DNA of 64,000 nucleotides from positions 1,704,347 through 1,768,346 of the forward strand of contig JANPWX010000651.1 in assembly GCA_024734555.1 (NCBI GenBank). The letters are read 5' to 3'. A program made the position numbers and the translations under genes. This DNA comes from Trochalopteron elliotii (lineage: Eukaryota > Chordata > Aves > Passeriformes > Leiothrichidae). This document shows, piece after piece, positions 11,566-22,921 of the stretch. The first letter of the stretch is position 1. Each line of letters opens with the position of its first letter. The notes beneath the pieces are model-generated. The model saw only the letters and a list, made by a program, of their open reading frames with translations. It did not search any database and was not told the origin of the DNA.

Positions 11566-13677
11566 CTAGGGAGGAGAGGCAAGAGCATCAACACAGAGAG
11601 CTAGGAAAATAGGCTCCTCTATGTCTCTATGTGTAAATCTAGCCAACAGAAAAGAGCAGGGAGTGCAATTCCTCCTCTGCCACCCACACATGGTGGGGAG
11701 ACCTGTTCTGGGCTTTTGCAAGGGAGCCCCATCCATGGATCTCCCTGCTCAAGCAAGGAGCACAGGTTTAAATGGGTTAAGAGCTGGAATGACTCACAGC
11801 CTCTGTCCTCTGCCCTTGAGACACCATAAGCCTTCATGCCTCAGCTGTCCACAGAGAACAAGAACAGCATCAGGATTGAAGTATGTTGCACAGAAAGGCA
11901 GAAAGGCACCCACTCCAAGAGAGACAAGGAGGGGAAGAATCCACCTCTTCCTCCACAAAGTCATCCCCAGGGTCAGCAGTTCTCACTTTACAAAACGCTT
12001 GCCTTATTTCTAATTTGAATTTTTCACAGCTTCCAGCCATTAGTTCTTGTTATGCTTTTCCTTGATAGATTAAAAAGCCCTTTAGTCCCTGATATTTGCT
12101 CCTTGTAAAGGCACTTATACTCTGTAATCAAGTCACCTCTTAATCTTCTTTTTGATAAGCTAAGCAGATTGAGCTCGGGAAGTCTCTCACTGCAAGGCAT
12201 TTTCTCCAGCCTTCAACTCATTTACATGATGTTTACGGAAGTTTTTCAGTCCCTCCCTTTGAAAGCTGCACTCCAGCCCAAGCAGAGCATCCCCTGTGCA
12301 GCATCCTGCCATTAATACGGAGATAATTACCCCAGGAGTGAAAACACTGCCCCAGCTCCTGGCTTCAGCCCAGGAGCATCAAGAGCCCACAGTGAGAGCT
12401 CAGCCCCAGCACCATTTTCCAGAACACAAAGTGAACCTCCATCCATGTTTAATTTTAGACTTGGCCATACCAAACCCCAATTTCTCTGCTAAACAGCCCC
12501 ACTCAAACCCAACTGCCCAGAAGGAACTTCACCCATACCACCCTCCAGTCCCAGCACCCAGCAGGTCCCATCTGCAGCCATATCATATTTATCTCCACAT
12601 TACCAAAGAAAATTTACCCCCGCAGAAGTGCTTTACAAACTGTTTCCATCCAGTGACAATTCCCCTCTGATGAGAACTTTTTGAGATCTGTCACAGAGCC
12701 AGATCTTAATCCACTTAACGTGTGCTTTATCAATATTGTATAATGCTAATTTTTAATCAGAACGTTGTGTTGTACCAAGTCAAAAGCCTTGTAGGAGCCT
12801 AAAGACATCACATCCCCACAGTCCCTCTTCTAATTCAAGTCATAAATTCACCAAAGAGCAAAATGGGGTTTGTCAGACACAAACCCACATTGACTGGCAT
12901 AAATTATATTCCCATCCTTGAATCATTATCAGGTGTATTTGGCACCTGTTCTTTTTCTTTTCTTCTTCTAATTCTGAAGTAAAACTAAGCAGTCTCTGGC
13001 TATTTGGTCCTTTATGCATCTGAGAAAAGAAATGAGGACCTTTTCTGTTTCTGGGTTTTTTCTCAACATTCAGTTATTTATTACAAAGTCATATTATTAC
13101 ATACATCCCCAGGCCACAGAACTCCTTGGCCAACTTCTGTAGGAGTCCTGAGTGCCAGATATGGCACACAGATATGGCGGAAACCTGGCAGTTTATTGCT
13201 AGTATATGCTGTTTCTTATTCTCTTCATGGTGCTAATGGCCTGAAAAATACTTCAGGGTAGTGCCTCATCCTTTCTGCCTGCACAGAGACAGAGCAGTGA
13301 GTTGAGCATCTAAGTCTCATCCCAAAATATCTACTGCAGGCTGGAGTCAGAGACAGGCTATTGAACTAGAGCAAGATCGCTGGCCTATGAATGGCATTTC
13401 TGATGGTCATGCTGTCATTATAGAGAAATATCTATTGCTCAGTTATGTCATTTCTGAATAATCATCAACTGTTTTATTATCTCCATCAATATGGAGCCAA
13501 TGGCCCGCCCTCATCAATGCCTTGCACTTTGCTCTGTTTTGTCTCAGACCTCTCTTCTCCTTCTTCCCTATTCCTCATACAGCCATCAGTTATTTTTAAT
13601 TGCCTTCTCCCCGGCCGTTGCCTCCAGAGGGTTGTGAGGTGGCTGGGGAGGAGTCTGAGGGAGCAGAGGTGCCTTAC
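11566..13677 (-). other. PLXNA1: PLXNA1 intron between coding exons 5 and 6 (2112 bp)
   Basis: About half of this intron (roughly 11960-12960) is an old CR1-like LINE fragment. The rest, 12960-13677, is AT-rich and has no recognisable feature. Confidence 0.9.
11960..12960 (-). mobile_element. Old CR1/L3-like LINE fragment: reverse transcriptase to C-terminus
   Basis: Read on the minus strand, two parts of a CR1-type ORF2 protein appear in the right order and orientation. Near 12740-12790 the reading KAFDLVQHNVLIKN is the RT motif region (family form KAFDLVPHNIL). Near 12080-12200 the reading LPELNLLSLSKRRLRGDLIT and then YKCLY is the conserved C-terminal segment, followed by TRTNGWKL. Stops and frameshifts interrupt both. 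The divergence is far greater than in the young CR1 tails elsewhere in the window, and the closest family I can name is the old amniote CR1/L3-like group common in turtles and crocodilians. Confidence 0.75.
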
Positions 13678-13801
13678 CGGGACCTCGGACATGGTGACGG
13701 AGATGTTCTTGGGCTGCACGGTGAGCTGGACACACTGCTGCAGCTCGGAGGCGAAGCGCTGGGGCTCATCCGCCCGCTCGCACCGGTCCTTGCGGGAGCA
13801 G
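13678..13801 (-). CDS. PLXNA1: Plexin A1 coding exon 5: end of first PSI domain and linker
   Basis: The exon has 124 nt. Its first base completes Ile533, and it then encodes residues 534-574, from [16 protein letters not shown] to SVTMSEVP. Cys534 and Cys540 complete the first PSI module. The following [16 protein letters not shown] is the start of the next beta-sandwich (IPT-like) linker, with a sequon at about N565. The acceptor is CCCCCCTGCAG (AG at 13803-13802) and the donor is GTCCCG|GTAAGG (GT at 13677-13676), phase 0 at the 3' end. Confidence 0.96.
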
Positions 13802-14258
13802 CTGCAGGGGGGTGAAACCACCGTGGTGAGGAGGAGAATCCCCTGTGGGCCTGCAGGGCTTTGGGCTGGCACCGTGGCAAACAGACCCTTTGGCATGGGA
13901 ATGATGCCCAGGTAGGGACTTTGGATGACTGAGGCTCATACCAGAGCTCTGCTCTCCCCTGAGATTTCAGGAGTATTTTATATTCAGTTTTTCTTACTGG
14001 CACAAGAATGCTAAACTCAGGAGCCCATGGGCAGGATAAGCAGGCACTGGCAGCAGCTTCACTGTGCATGGATGCTCTTAAGCACAGTCTGGGCACCACA
14101 GGAGGGGATGACTGACCCCTTGGACCATTCCATCCCTCAGCATTTTGAGGCCAAAGTCCAGGAGGGAAGCCCACAAGGAGACCAGCAGTGGGGATGGACA
14201 CATTTTTGTCAGCTTTAGGTCACTGGCACAGCCCCAGGGATAATCCTGCTGTACTCAC
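13802..14258 (-). other. PLXNA1: PLXNA1 intron between coding exons 4 and 5 (457 bp)
   Basis: A short intron with canonical GTGAGT donor and TGCAG acceptor. No repeat or other feature is recognisable. Confidence 0.9.
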
Positions 14259-14359
14259 ATGTTGTGGAGGACACACCAGCCGCAGTGGGGGTCCCGGGAG
14301 CCCAGGCACAGCTCACAGCTCTCATACTGCTCACAGCTCTCCACCGGCACACGTGTCAC
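14259..14359 (-). CDS. PLXNA1: Plexin A1 coding exon 4: first PSI domain, N-terminal part
   Basis: The exon has 101 nt and encodes residues 500-532 plus the first two bases of codon 533. It begins the cysteine-rich PSI domain that follows the SEMA propeller and links it to the stalk. The cysteine pattern is typical (C508, C514, C517, C525, C528), with the PSI hallmark HCGWC. The acceptor is TTCCCCACAG (AG at 14361-14360) and the donor is AACAT|GTGAGT (GT at 14258-14257). The donor is phase 2, so the split codon AT+C gives Ile with the next exon. Confidence 0.96.
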
Positions 14360-16432
14360 CTGTGGGGAACAGACTCAGAATAAAGGGGGTCAGGCTGCCG
14401 TGCCCACACCTTGACATGGCAGAGACAGACCCAGCACAGACTCGCTCTGGCCTGTTAGTGGGAAAGCAGGAGAGGGAGCAGGCTGGGCCCCTCGCCATTG
14501 CCCACTCCTCTCCAGGCCCAGGCAGTGTATTTGCAGGCAACTTCCACTACAGAGAGACTTTTACTCCAAACAAGCTCCTTTCAGTGTTACACCTTTGCAG
14601 TATTTGAGAGTGGGCTGGGCCATCTCAGCTCCACATGGGTTCCCAGTGCCAGCCAGGCACCCCATGGCTGCCACAGCCCTGCTCTGAAAGGGTTACCAGT
14701 CCTTTATTAATTGCTCCTCCAGATTTGATTAAAATCCCCTCATTCTCCAAGCCCTTCGAGCTCTGTTACAACTGTTCATTTAATTACTTTCCACCAGCAC
14801 CCTGATAACACTGAGCGTACTAGGAAAGAGAGTGGGCTTTATTAAGGAGAGGGGAGGAGAAGAGAGGGTACAGGGAGGGGGGCAGGAAGGGGGTTCCTGC
14901 TTCCCTGCCATAAGGAATCTGCAGCACCAAGCAGCTGCCCATGCCTGCTGTGCTTGTGCCTCAGTTTCCCCACTGCTCCCATGGGGCAGCACTCACTCAT
15001 TAATTAAAATTTGCAGACTTCTCTACTGAAGGCTAAACCTGGGGTTTTCTCCCTCCAAACAGCACAGCAGAGCACAGGCTCAGCATGATGTCTACAGGGC
15101 TGGGATATGCTGGCCAACCAGTCCCCCCTAGGGTGGTGAATACACCTGTAATGTTCCCATTTGTTTATCCTTGACATTGCTTTAGGCAGGTGGTGGCAGA
15201 GGGTACCCCCCAGGCAGACTCTGCACAGACAAGTGTCAGGTCCCAGCAACTGTGTTGGGCCCTAGAGGAAATCCCCAGTCTAGGTCAATGCAACTGCCCC
15301 CTTGGCATCCACTTCTCCAACATCTGCCCCACAGAGGGGAAGCTTAGCTGAGCAAGCTCTGGCACAGAAACAGCCAGGGATGGAAACACAGCCCAGGACA
15401 GCGGCATGGAGGAGCCTGAATGCAGGTTCTGCCCCACCTGGAAAAGTGCATGTTAACTGCAGTGGAGCAGAAACCAGAAACAGCCACTGGGAGGAGGGGG
15501 AAAAGAGGTCTGCTGTCCCCTCAGGACTGTCTAGACAAACCTACGTTCCTGCTCCAGCATCCTTTCCCCTCCCAAGCCCTTGGGCTGGTGGCCAGGAGAC
15601 TGTGAGGCTCCCAGCTTTGCTTGCAGTCCTACTCACACGCACACACCTCTGGCTGGGCAGAGGAGCAGAGGTGCTGGGAGACACAGGCACAGCACACCCC
15701 AGCACAGCCACCCTGTGTCACCTGCCAGGCACACTGTGCTGACACCAGATCCAGAAAGTGTCACCACCATGACAGGAACCTGCTTCACTCCCTCCAATTC
15801 AGCCCATGGATGGATGAACTCACACCAGCAGCCCTCCCACAGGTCATGGATCAAGCAAATGCTCACTAAGACAACCAAAACTTCCTATTGTGTGCCCGGA
15901 CCACACTGCCAGGATGACAACACCAGATACAGACTGGGTCTGCACCTCCAGTTAGCTCAGCACAAGCAGAGGCAGGGACCAAGGGGTGCACACCAGGAGC
16001 TTGGGGGTGCACCAGCCCTATGTCTCCTCTGCCCTGTCATGCAAAAACAACTGCTCCACAGGACAAAAAGTTGTTTAGAGCAAGGAGCTCCTGCTGACCT
16101 GCAAAACCCTAGCTCAGGAGGAGACGGCCAAAACAGTGAGGAGGTTTAGGGCCAGCCACTCACAGCAAGGAACGGTCAGGAAGTCCTTGGTCCCCAGGGA
16201 CCATGGGAATTTCAAGCAGCTGCTGCTAACAATTAAAGCCTCAAGACAGTGTTTCTGCGGGGAGGAGCAGGGAGGAGCTGCGCCAGGGTCCCTAGGCAGC
16301 TCCAATCCCAGGAAGCAAAGGGCAGATCCCCATAGAGAGCTGCCCAAAAGGCTTCCCAGCACACAGGACTGTAGACTAGGGCTGCAGTGTGGGCTGCCAA
16401 GAAAGCACAGGACTGCCCACCTCTCCCCTTAC
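14360..16432 (-). other. PLXNA1: PLXNA1 intron between coding exons 3 and 4 (2073 bp)
   Basis: Contains one AT-rich candidate regulatory block at about 14695-14825 (TTTATTAATTGC, TTTGATTAAAAT, TTTAATTACTTT). The rest is ordinary GC-rich intron with no recognisable repeat. Confidence 0.85.
14695..14825. promoter_or_regulatory. AT-rich candidate conserved non-coding element
   Basis: Three homeodomain-like cores lie within 130 bp (TTATTAATTG, TTGATTAAAAT, TTTAATTAC), flanked by GC-rich intron. Suggestive composition only. Confidence 0.28.
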
Positions 16433-16573
16433 CTGTTTCTCAGTCATGGCATAGATGTGCTGACGGTCAGGGCTCAGCACCAGGTCTCGCAGGATGGAGC
16501 TGCCTTCATGGGCCACAACATTCTCATACTGCAGAGCTTGGTGCTTCCTCTCAGCGGCCAAGTCCACGAGGAT
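16433..16573 (-). CDS. PLXNA1: Plexin A1 coding exon 3: end of SEMA domain
   Basis: The exon has 141 nt and encodes residues 453-499, from [10 protein letters not shown] to YAMTEKQ. It ends the SEMA propeller, with the conserved [10 protein letters not shown] and IYAMTEKQ strands. The acceptor is CTCTCTCCACAG (AG at 16575-16574) and the donor is AAACAG|GTAAGG (GT at 16432-16431); both are phase 0. The stretch [19 protein letters not shown] differs from the mammalian protein as I recall it, while the flanking strands are nearly identical, which suggests a variable surface loop. A 28.1 kb intron lies on its 5' side. Confidence 0.97.
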
Positions 16574-17804
16574 CTGTGGAGAGAGCAAGGGGGGATGAGC
16601 ATGATCCCTCACACACCACAGCCCCCACCCAGGATGTGAGATACAGAATGTGCCCCACTAGGGACACCACTCCTCCATCCTACACCAATGTGGTGACTCC
16701 ACAGCCCCTGCAGCACAGCAAAGTATCAGATGCTCTGCAAGCATCCCAACCCTTTCCAGAAGACCAAAATGCAACGCCTCCTTCACTTTACTACATTTGT
16801 CTGGTGCATTTCATCACATTCGTGCTGACGGCATTCATCTCTCTCCAGGAAGGGAGGACACATCCCTGGTTCTCACACTGCACCCCACTATGTGCTACTG
16901 CTCAGCCCCAAAGCCCCTACAAGTTGCAGCATGGAGCAGATGTGCCCCTAGCTTGCAGCAGGGCATCAAACCCCATCTTGGCCCAGCGGTGCCGAGAGCA
17001 GCTCGCACATCACACGGCTCCGAGCCCTGCCAGGCAGGATGCTGCAGCGCAGGCAGGCTCGGCTCCCATCAGCCCATCCATCACAGGAAACACTTGGACT
17101 CATGACTGGGAAGTCAAGAGGGTCTCAAGGAAGTTGGAGGTCAACAGAGGTTCAGAAAGTGCCTTTGTTCTCTGAGCAGGAACATGGCGAAGGCTTTAAT
17201 CTCCTTACGGCTCACAATTACGTTAAAGCTCTTCCTAAGCACCGGCTCTTGGCTGGCCCTGCCATCGCACATCAGGAGGCACTGTGAAGCTGGAGGCACA
17301 CACCACACAGGGCTAAACTCAGCTCTTCCACTTGGCATACCCTGACTGGCACCTCCACGAGCTGCAAGTACTTTGTGCTCATGCTATTACCTGTGATACT
17401 TCCAGATTCGGGCTGACCCTGGCATGGGACAGCCTCAAGGGGGACAGTGGTAGAGAAATGCTCAGATGATGGGATGATTGGGCTGGGCTGGGAGCCACAC
17501 TAGCCATACATTCTGAAAAATTCCCAGTGGTAGGCAGTGAAGCATCATGCCCAGCAAGATGGAGCAAACTCTACCTGCGATCATCTCCATGCTGGTGATG
17601 GCACACACAGAGGCCTAGTCCAGCATCCCTATCTGCAGGACTCAAAATCCCCCCACAGGAGAGGGGAAAACTGGCTGCTTGGAAGCACCCCCCAAACACA
17701 TCCCCCAGCCCTGCCCCAATCACACCCACTCCCACAGCCCAGCACATCCATGACCACCCCTTGTGCCTCCACAGCATCCCGGCCACCTCGCCCCCTCCTG
17801 CAGT

Positions 17805-18030
17805 AAACTGTCACCAGCATTTGCAGTTTCCAATCAGGAGGATACGGGCTGGGAAAGCAGGATCCCGGTGTGCAGCTGATTAGCATGGAAATGTATGCGG
17901 CTCACAAACAAACCGGGGCCCGTTTAATTAGAGCGGCGCCTTTGATTCACTGCCAGCCTCCTGCATGCACCAGCCCCGGATTATTTTTAGGCAGTTTTAC
18001 AAAACAAATGTATTTAATTAAGAAAGAGAC
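17805..18030. promoter_or_regulatory. Candidate conserved non-coding element
   Basis: Contains CCAATCAGG (CCAAT-type), CAGCTGATTAGC, CGTTTAATTAGAGC, CCCGGATTATTTTTAGGC and TATTTAATTAAG in about 200 bp with retained CpGs. This mix in a large intron of a neural receptor gene is typical of developmental enhancers. Confidence 0.38.
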
Positions 18031-18664
18031 CCCTGAGCAACCAGAGAGAGATGAGTCCTGCATAGCAGTGAGCAACAGGGCTGCCCTCTCCCCAGGGATG
18101 TGACAACTGGGCTTGCAGGGCCAGGCTAACTCTTGGGGCACAGCCAAAAACCCCCAGTACCTCCCTCCACAACACTGAAGAGCCTTCACCATAACCCAAA
18201 ATGGTCCTGGTATTCACCACCTTCTCAGCAACCTTCACTACACCCCTACACAGACCCTGCTCCCCATCAGCCCTGCCCTTTGGTACCACTGTATGCTGGG
18301 GAACCCAGAGCTCTAAAGCCTCTGACTGCCTTTCTGGCAGGGGTATCTCTCTGCCCAGGTCCAGGACCATGTTTGTTCCTACTCCAAACAGATCAGAGGA
18401 GGTCAAGCCCCAGACACCTATAGTACCATGAGACACCCCTGCCCAGCAGTGTCCCTTGCTCAGTGGTACCCAGCATCACCCCCAGAGCACAGCCCTGCCT
18501 CCCCACCTCTCTTTGCAAGTTGTTCCCCTCCCAGCTCTCAGTTTCCCCCCTACAAAGTCCTTCCCAAGCCAGCTCTCTGGAGGAGAGTAACAGGAAGCAC
18601 CCCTTCCATGCCCCAGCAAGGCACCATCTCCCCACCTCACTATGGCAAAGTGACAAACGCACCT

Positions 18665-18890
18665 TTCCAATCCTTTTATGGGCCGCAGTTGCAGCACAGA
18701 ATAATCGATACAGTTTTACCCTGGTTCTAAAATAGATCTATGGCTGGATGTCGCGCTGGCAGTAATTTTTAACTAGCGGGGTAATTTCCCCATTACATTA
18801 TTGCACTGTGCAGTGCTGGGAAAGAGAAAGAGATGTATTAAAAAAACAACAGACATGAAGCACTTCCAGTTAATTTGAGGCTCCAGGAAG
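18665..18890. promoter_or_regulatory. Candidate conserved non-coding element with small palindromes
   Basis: Unrepetitive, AT-balanced sequence with AATCGATAC, CAGTAATTTTTAACTAG, the short palindromes GGGGTAATTTCCCC and GCACTGTGCAGTGC, and CCAGTTAATTTG. It differs sharply from the surrounding pyrimidine-rich intron. Confidence 0.38.
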
Positions 18891-19182
18891 AACCTAAAAA
18901 TACTCTCAAGTAGTCAAACGGGGCTGGAACCCAGCCTGACACACGTCAAGATGTTCTGGTGGGGCCGTGCACACACAAGAACCCTTCTCTCTAGTACCTC
19001 TCCCCCTGTTAGGGATAATCTGTAGATGTGTTTGGGAATCAGGAAAATGAAATTTGGAAGACTCGGTAATCAAGATGTTTTCTGGTTGGCCAAAGTGCAG
19101 GGCACAGAGGGAGAATGTGAGTTAGCTCATGACAGGAAAATGCCACTAGCACTCTTAGCACTCCTCTCCAGCATGAGGAGAT

Positions 19183-19360
19183 CACAGAATCATAGAAAGG
19201 TTTGGGTGGAAGGAAGCTTACAGATCATCTAGTTCTAATACCTCTGTTCCAACTCCCTGGTTCCATTACACCAGGTTGCTCAAAGCACCATCCAACCTGG
19301 CTTGAACACTCCTGGGGACGGGGCATCCACAACTTCCTGAGCATGAGCAACCTGTGTCAG
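19183..19360 (-). mobile_element. CR1 retrotransposon 3' end, 5'-truncated copy
   Basis: The plus strand begins with CACAGAATCATAGAAAGG, the reverse complement of the CR1 terminal repeat ATTCTATGATTCTGTG. It continues through GATCATCTAGTTCTAATACC, AGGTTGCTCAAAGCACCATC and GGGGCATCCACAACTTCC, the typical tail of avian CR1 LINEs. The element is in minus orientation and cut off on its 5' side, as is usual. It is the strongest evidence that the genome is avian. Confidence 0.92.
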
Positions 19361-19744
19361 CAGACAGACCCCAGACTCTCCCCAAGCCAAGCAGGACCCA
19401 ATTGCCCAGAGCACCTACTGCTGTGCAGACAGAGGTGGGAACCCAGCATCAGGGCCTTTTCAGCAGGATTAGCCCAACGTGAACCTACCCATCCTGGCCA
19501 GCAGGATAAAGATGTGCTCTTTGGACTACAGCATGGTGGAGCAGCACAAGGAGTGCACAAGGAGCTTCCCATCTCCTACAGACACTGGAAGGGGCCACTT
19601 TCCTCCCCCTCCCTGGACCTGCAGGGTAGCTGGGAGTAGGGAAAGGGGGAGAGGATGCAGTTTAATCAGAGCAGACCCTCTCAGAAACACACTACTTCCT
19701 GCCCACCCTGGCTGCCTTCCCACCCAGGGGAAAAGACATTTACC

Positions 19745-19769
19745 ATAAATAAATAAATAAATAAATAAA
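19745..19769. repeat. (AAAT)n microsatellite
   Basis: Six uninterrupted copies of the tetranucleotide, followed by an AT-rich stretch with several TAATTA-like sites up to about 19840. Confidence 0.95.
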
Positions 19770-21109
19770 CATATTAACCTTTCTCCTCATCCTGACGCTG
19801 ATATAATTACCCAATACTAATAATTACTCACACTAATTTCTTGCTCAGGATTCCTGCCCTCACTCCTGCCTGCCTCGGGCGGGCTTCAGGCAACAACTCA
19901 GTGGTGGTGCCTCCTCCCAGGAGCTGCAGGAGCCCCAAGGGGCAACCAGCTCCCGGGGCTGTACTGAGACACAGGAGCAGGAGTAAGGGTCAGCTTGAAG
20001 GGCTGCTGTCTTGTGAAGTACATGGGGAGGACCAGAGGCATGAAATTATAAACTCCCTGCTTGGGTGAATCATCTCAAAGCAGGCCCAGGGGCTGATCTG
20101 CCAGAAACCCATGTGTACACCCTCCCCACTCAAAAACAAGCCAACCCCCATGGGGCCAGCACCCAGCATAACTTCACTCTAAGAGGGGTTTAAGACCTGC
20201 ACCTCCAGAAGCTGAGAACCCTGTCAAAGGAAGGATGAGGGAAAGGATGGGGTGCAATGCTCCAACCCGTGGCATCTCCAGTGTAATGAATGATTGCAAG
20301 CTGCACATCCCAGCTGGGCATACACAAAGTCCTCTCCCAGCAGACCCAGAGAGGACTCCTGGGGATGGCTTTGTCTTGGCTGGAGAAAGGAGCTGCCATC
20401 CCATACAAGGCTTTGGGGGAGGCAAGCATGTTGCCTTGCTAAGAAACAGTCCTTCCATGGCAGCACACTTCTCGCCTAGGTAAGGTGACCTTCAGGCTTT
20501 ATCCAGGTGAGGAGGCGTTTCCCCACCAGCATAACCACTGCTGATCAGCCAACCACCAGGAGAAGAATCTCCCAACATCCTTACAGCACCAGCAACGGGC
20601 ACAAGGCAGAGAGGAGCATCTCCCCAGAGCTGATTTGGAAAGACAGGCAATGAGAGGAACATGGGGCAGCAGCCATGACCTGGCACCTACCCAGAGCTGG
20701 CAGCAGACCCAGAGGAGGATGGCACTGGAGGACAGGGCTGCGGCTCAGTCTGGGCCAGGGACACCAGGTGGGGAGGGAGGAAGCACAGCTGGAGAGGGGA
20801 AGGCAGCTGCAGACGTGCCAAGGCTGCTTTAGGATTTAACACATGCCAGCAGAGGTCTGTGCAGGGTCTGGGAGGTGTTTGGGTGGGCCACCGCCTTCTC
20901 ACAGGACCAAAACCACATTTTTGGGGGCCCATAGAGAAGGTCCCCAAGAGACCTAATCTTACAGGGGACACTCCTAAGCCCAGCACCAGGAAGAGGGGGC
21001 TCTTCACTGCCCCAGAGCCAGTCTTCCCTCCCACCCCAGCCTTACATCCCCCCACCACCTCCAGGCTCTCAAGGCTCCATCCTGGGTCCCAAGCGGTCCC
21101 CCGCAGACC

Positions 21110-21370
21110 CCTCCTCCGGGCAGGAGAAGTGCTCAGCCAGGCTTTGTACTCTTATCTGTGCAGGGCTGTGATTAATTCGCAGCGGCTGGCAGCAGCTACA
21201 AGAGGAGGGCGCTTTTGCCTGCCTGCCACACTTCAAAGGCAGGGACTTATCTGCCTGAAACACACTCGGCAGCCTTTTCACGGGGACCCTTTCCAGTTCC
21301 ACGGGGCTCGCACGGCACTGACAGGCAATGCGAAAGAAAGGTTTATTTATGGGAGTGCATTTCAAAGCCT
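21110..21370. promoter_or_regulatory. Candidate conserved non-coding element, CpG-retaining
   Basis: Several CpGs are kept (CCCGCAG, TTCGCAGCGGC, ACTCGGCAG, CACGGGG) together with CTTATCTGTGCAGG, GTGATTAATTCGC and GGTTTATTTATGGG. The composition suggests constraint. Confidence 0.28.
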
Positions 21371-22766
21371 CCCCTCTTCCCTCTCAACACACGCTGAGGG
21401 AAGCAGAGAGTTCCCCAGCCCCAAGGATCTCCATTGGGGACAGAGATTAAACAGGCAGGGACAAGACACAGCTGTGAGGAGAGGATGCTGGAAAGAGGAC
21501 CCTGCCCTACCTGTGCCCATGTCCTGGTCCCTTCCTGCCCTGTCACCTTTCCAGCGAGCAGCTCTGTAGCACGTCACTGAGTTGGGAGGAGGAAGATGCA
21601 CTGTCATGGTGGAGGGCAGAGTGCAGTCCCAGGAGTGAAATCTTCCCTTCCCAAGGCCATTGGTGCTCACAGCTCAGGCACCATGGAAGTCCGAGGCTCC
21701 CACACCCAAATCAGCAGGTGCACATGTCCCCTCCCTGAGAGCAGGGCCATGTGAACACCCCTATCATTCTGCTTTGATTTTGGCACCATCCACCCAAAGG
21801 GCATAGTATAGGCCAAACATAACCAGAAGACGAGTGTGTCCTGGCAGAGCTGCCCCTACAAGCCATGGGGCCACCTCCCAGAGGCAGCAGAGGGCCTAGA
21901 CAGCCTGGCCACACCAGGGCAGAGGTGACAGCTGCTGCACAATGTCACACAACACCACTCTGATAAGCCTACAGCTGGAAAAGGCACATCCCATATCCAG
22001 ACAGGGGGGTTCACAGGGAAAGGGATGGCCTTGGGGATCAGCCTGCACAGCTCCTCCTGGCACATGGCTTGGAATCACCCCAAGGCAGTAGGACAGTGTG
22101 GGGACAGGGACACCAGCTGCCCCTCCACATGCCTTTCCCCAGGACAAGCAGCTGCCACACACACGCCCCTCTCCAGTTTCCAAAGGAAGGGAAAGGGTTT
22201 AAATTAAATTCCTGGATCAGCTGCTCCAAGGAGACACATTCTCTTCTTCCCTTCACCCAGAAAGGTGCAGCAAAAGGCAGGGACAGGAGCAGCTGCAAGG
22301 CCATGGCATCATCTGTCCCATGGACAGCCTTGGGAGCTGGGTACTGCTGGAGAGAGGGACACTGTCATGCTGGGGGTCAAGAGCAGGAGGTCAAGGCAGT
22401 GGCTCCTGCTCCCTCCCTCTGTATTTCAGGTTACCAAACTTTGGTGTCCAGGGTGCTAAGGATTTGCCTCTGGCTTTGCTCAGATAACCAGGAAATTGCC
22501 ATTAGGAGTACCTCAGCCACACTTTACCAGAGCTAACCCTACGGGTGCTCTGTGCCAAGGGGCAGGAGCCAGACACCCAGTGGAAGGGGGTAGAACAGCC
22601 AGCAGCAGGCCAAGGGCAGAGCTGTGGAGATGCATCTTGCAGGGGCTTGTCCCAGGACTGATGACAGGACAGGCCCCACAGAAACATCCCAGCTATGCGG
22701 GGCAGGCTGGCAGCTGACACCCCGACTCCCCCAGCCCCCACTGCTCCCCCAGCCAGCTGGCTGGCC

Positions 22767-22921
22767 ACCTTCCTTCCCTGCCATCCCACCAGCTGGCCAC
22801 ATTCCCTGCCATCCCAACCACCCTCTCTGCCATCCTGCCACCTTCCCTGCCATCCCAGCCACCTTCCCTGCCATCCCAACCACCTTCCCTGCCATCCCAG
22901 CCACCTTCCCTGCCATCCCAC
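22767..22921. repeat. 21-bp minisatellite
   Basis: The unit CCACCTTCCCTGCCATCCCA plus one variable base (G or A) repeats with exact 21-bp period four times at 22838-22921. Three more degenerate copies reach back to about 22767. Because 21 is a multiple of three, every frame stays open and encodes seven-residue repeats (for example MAGKVAG on the minus strand), which explains the long frames here; they are not genes. Confidence 0.93.

Noticed and set aside
22767..22921. CRISPR-like regular repeats
   Set aside because: The units are adjacent with no unique spacers, and the genome is vertebrate. This is a minisatellite.
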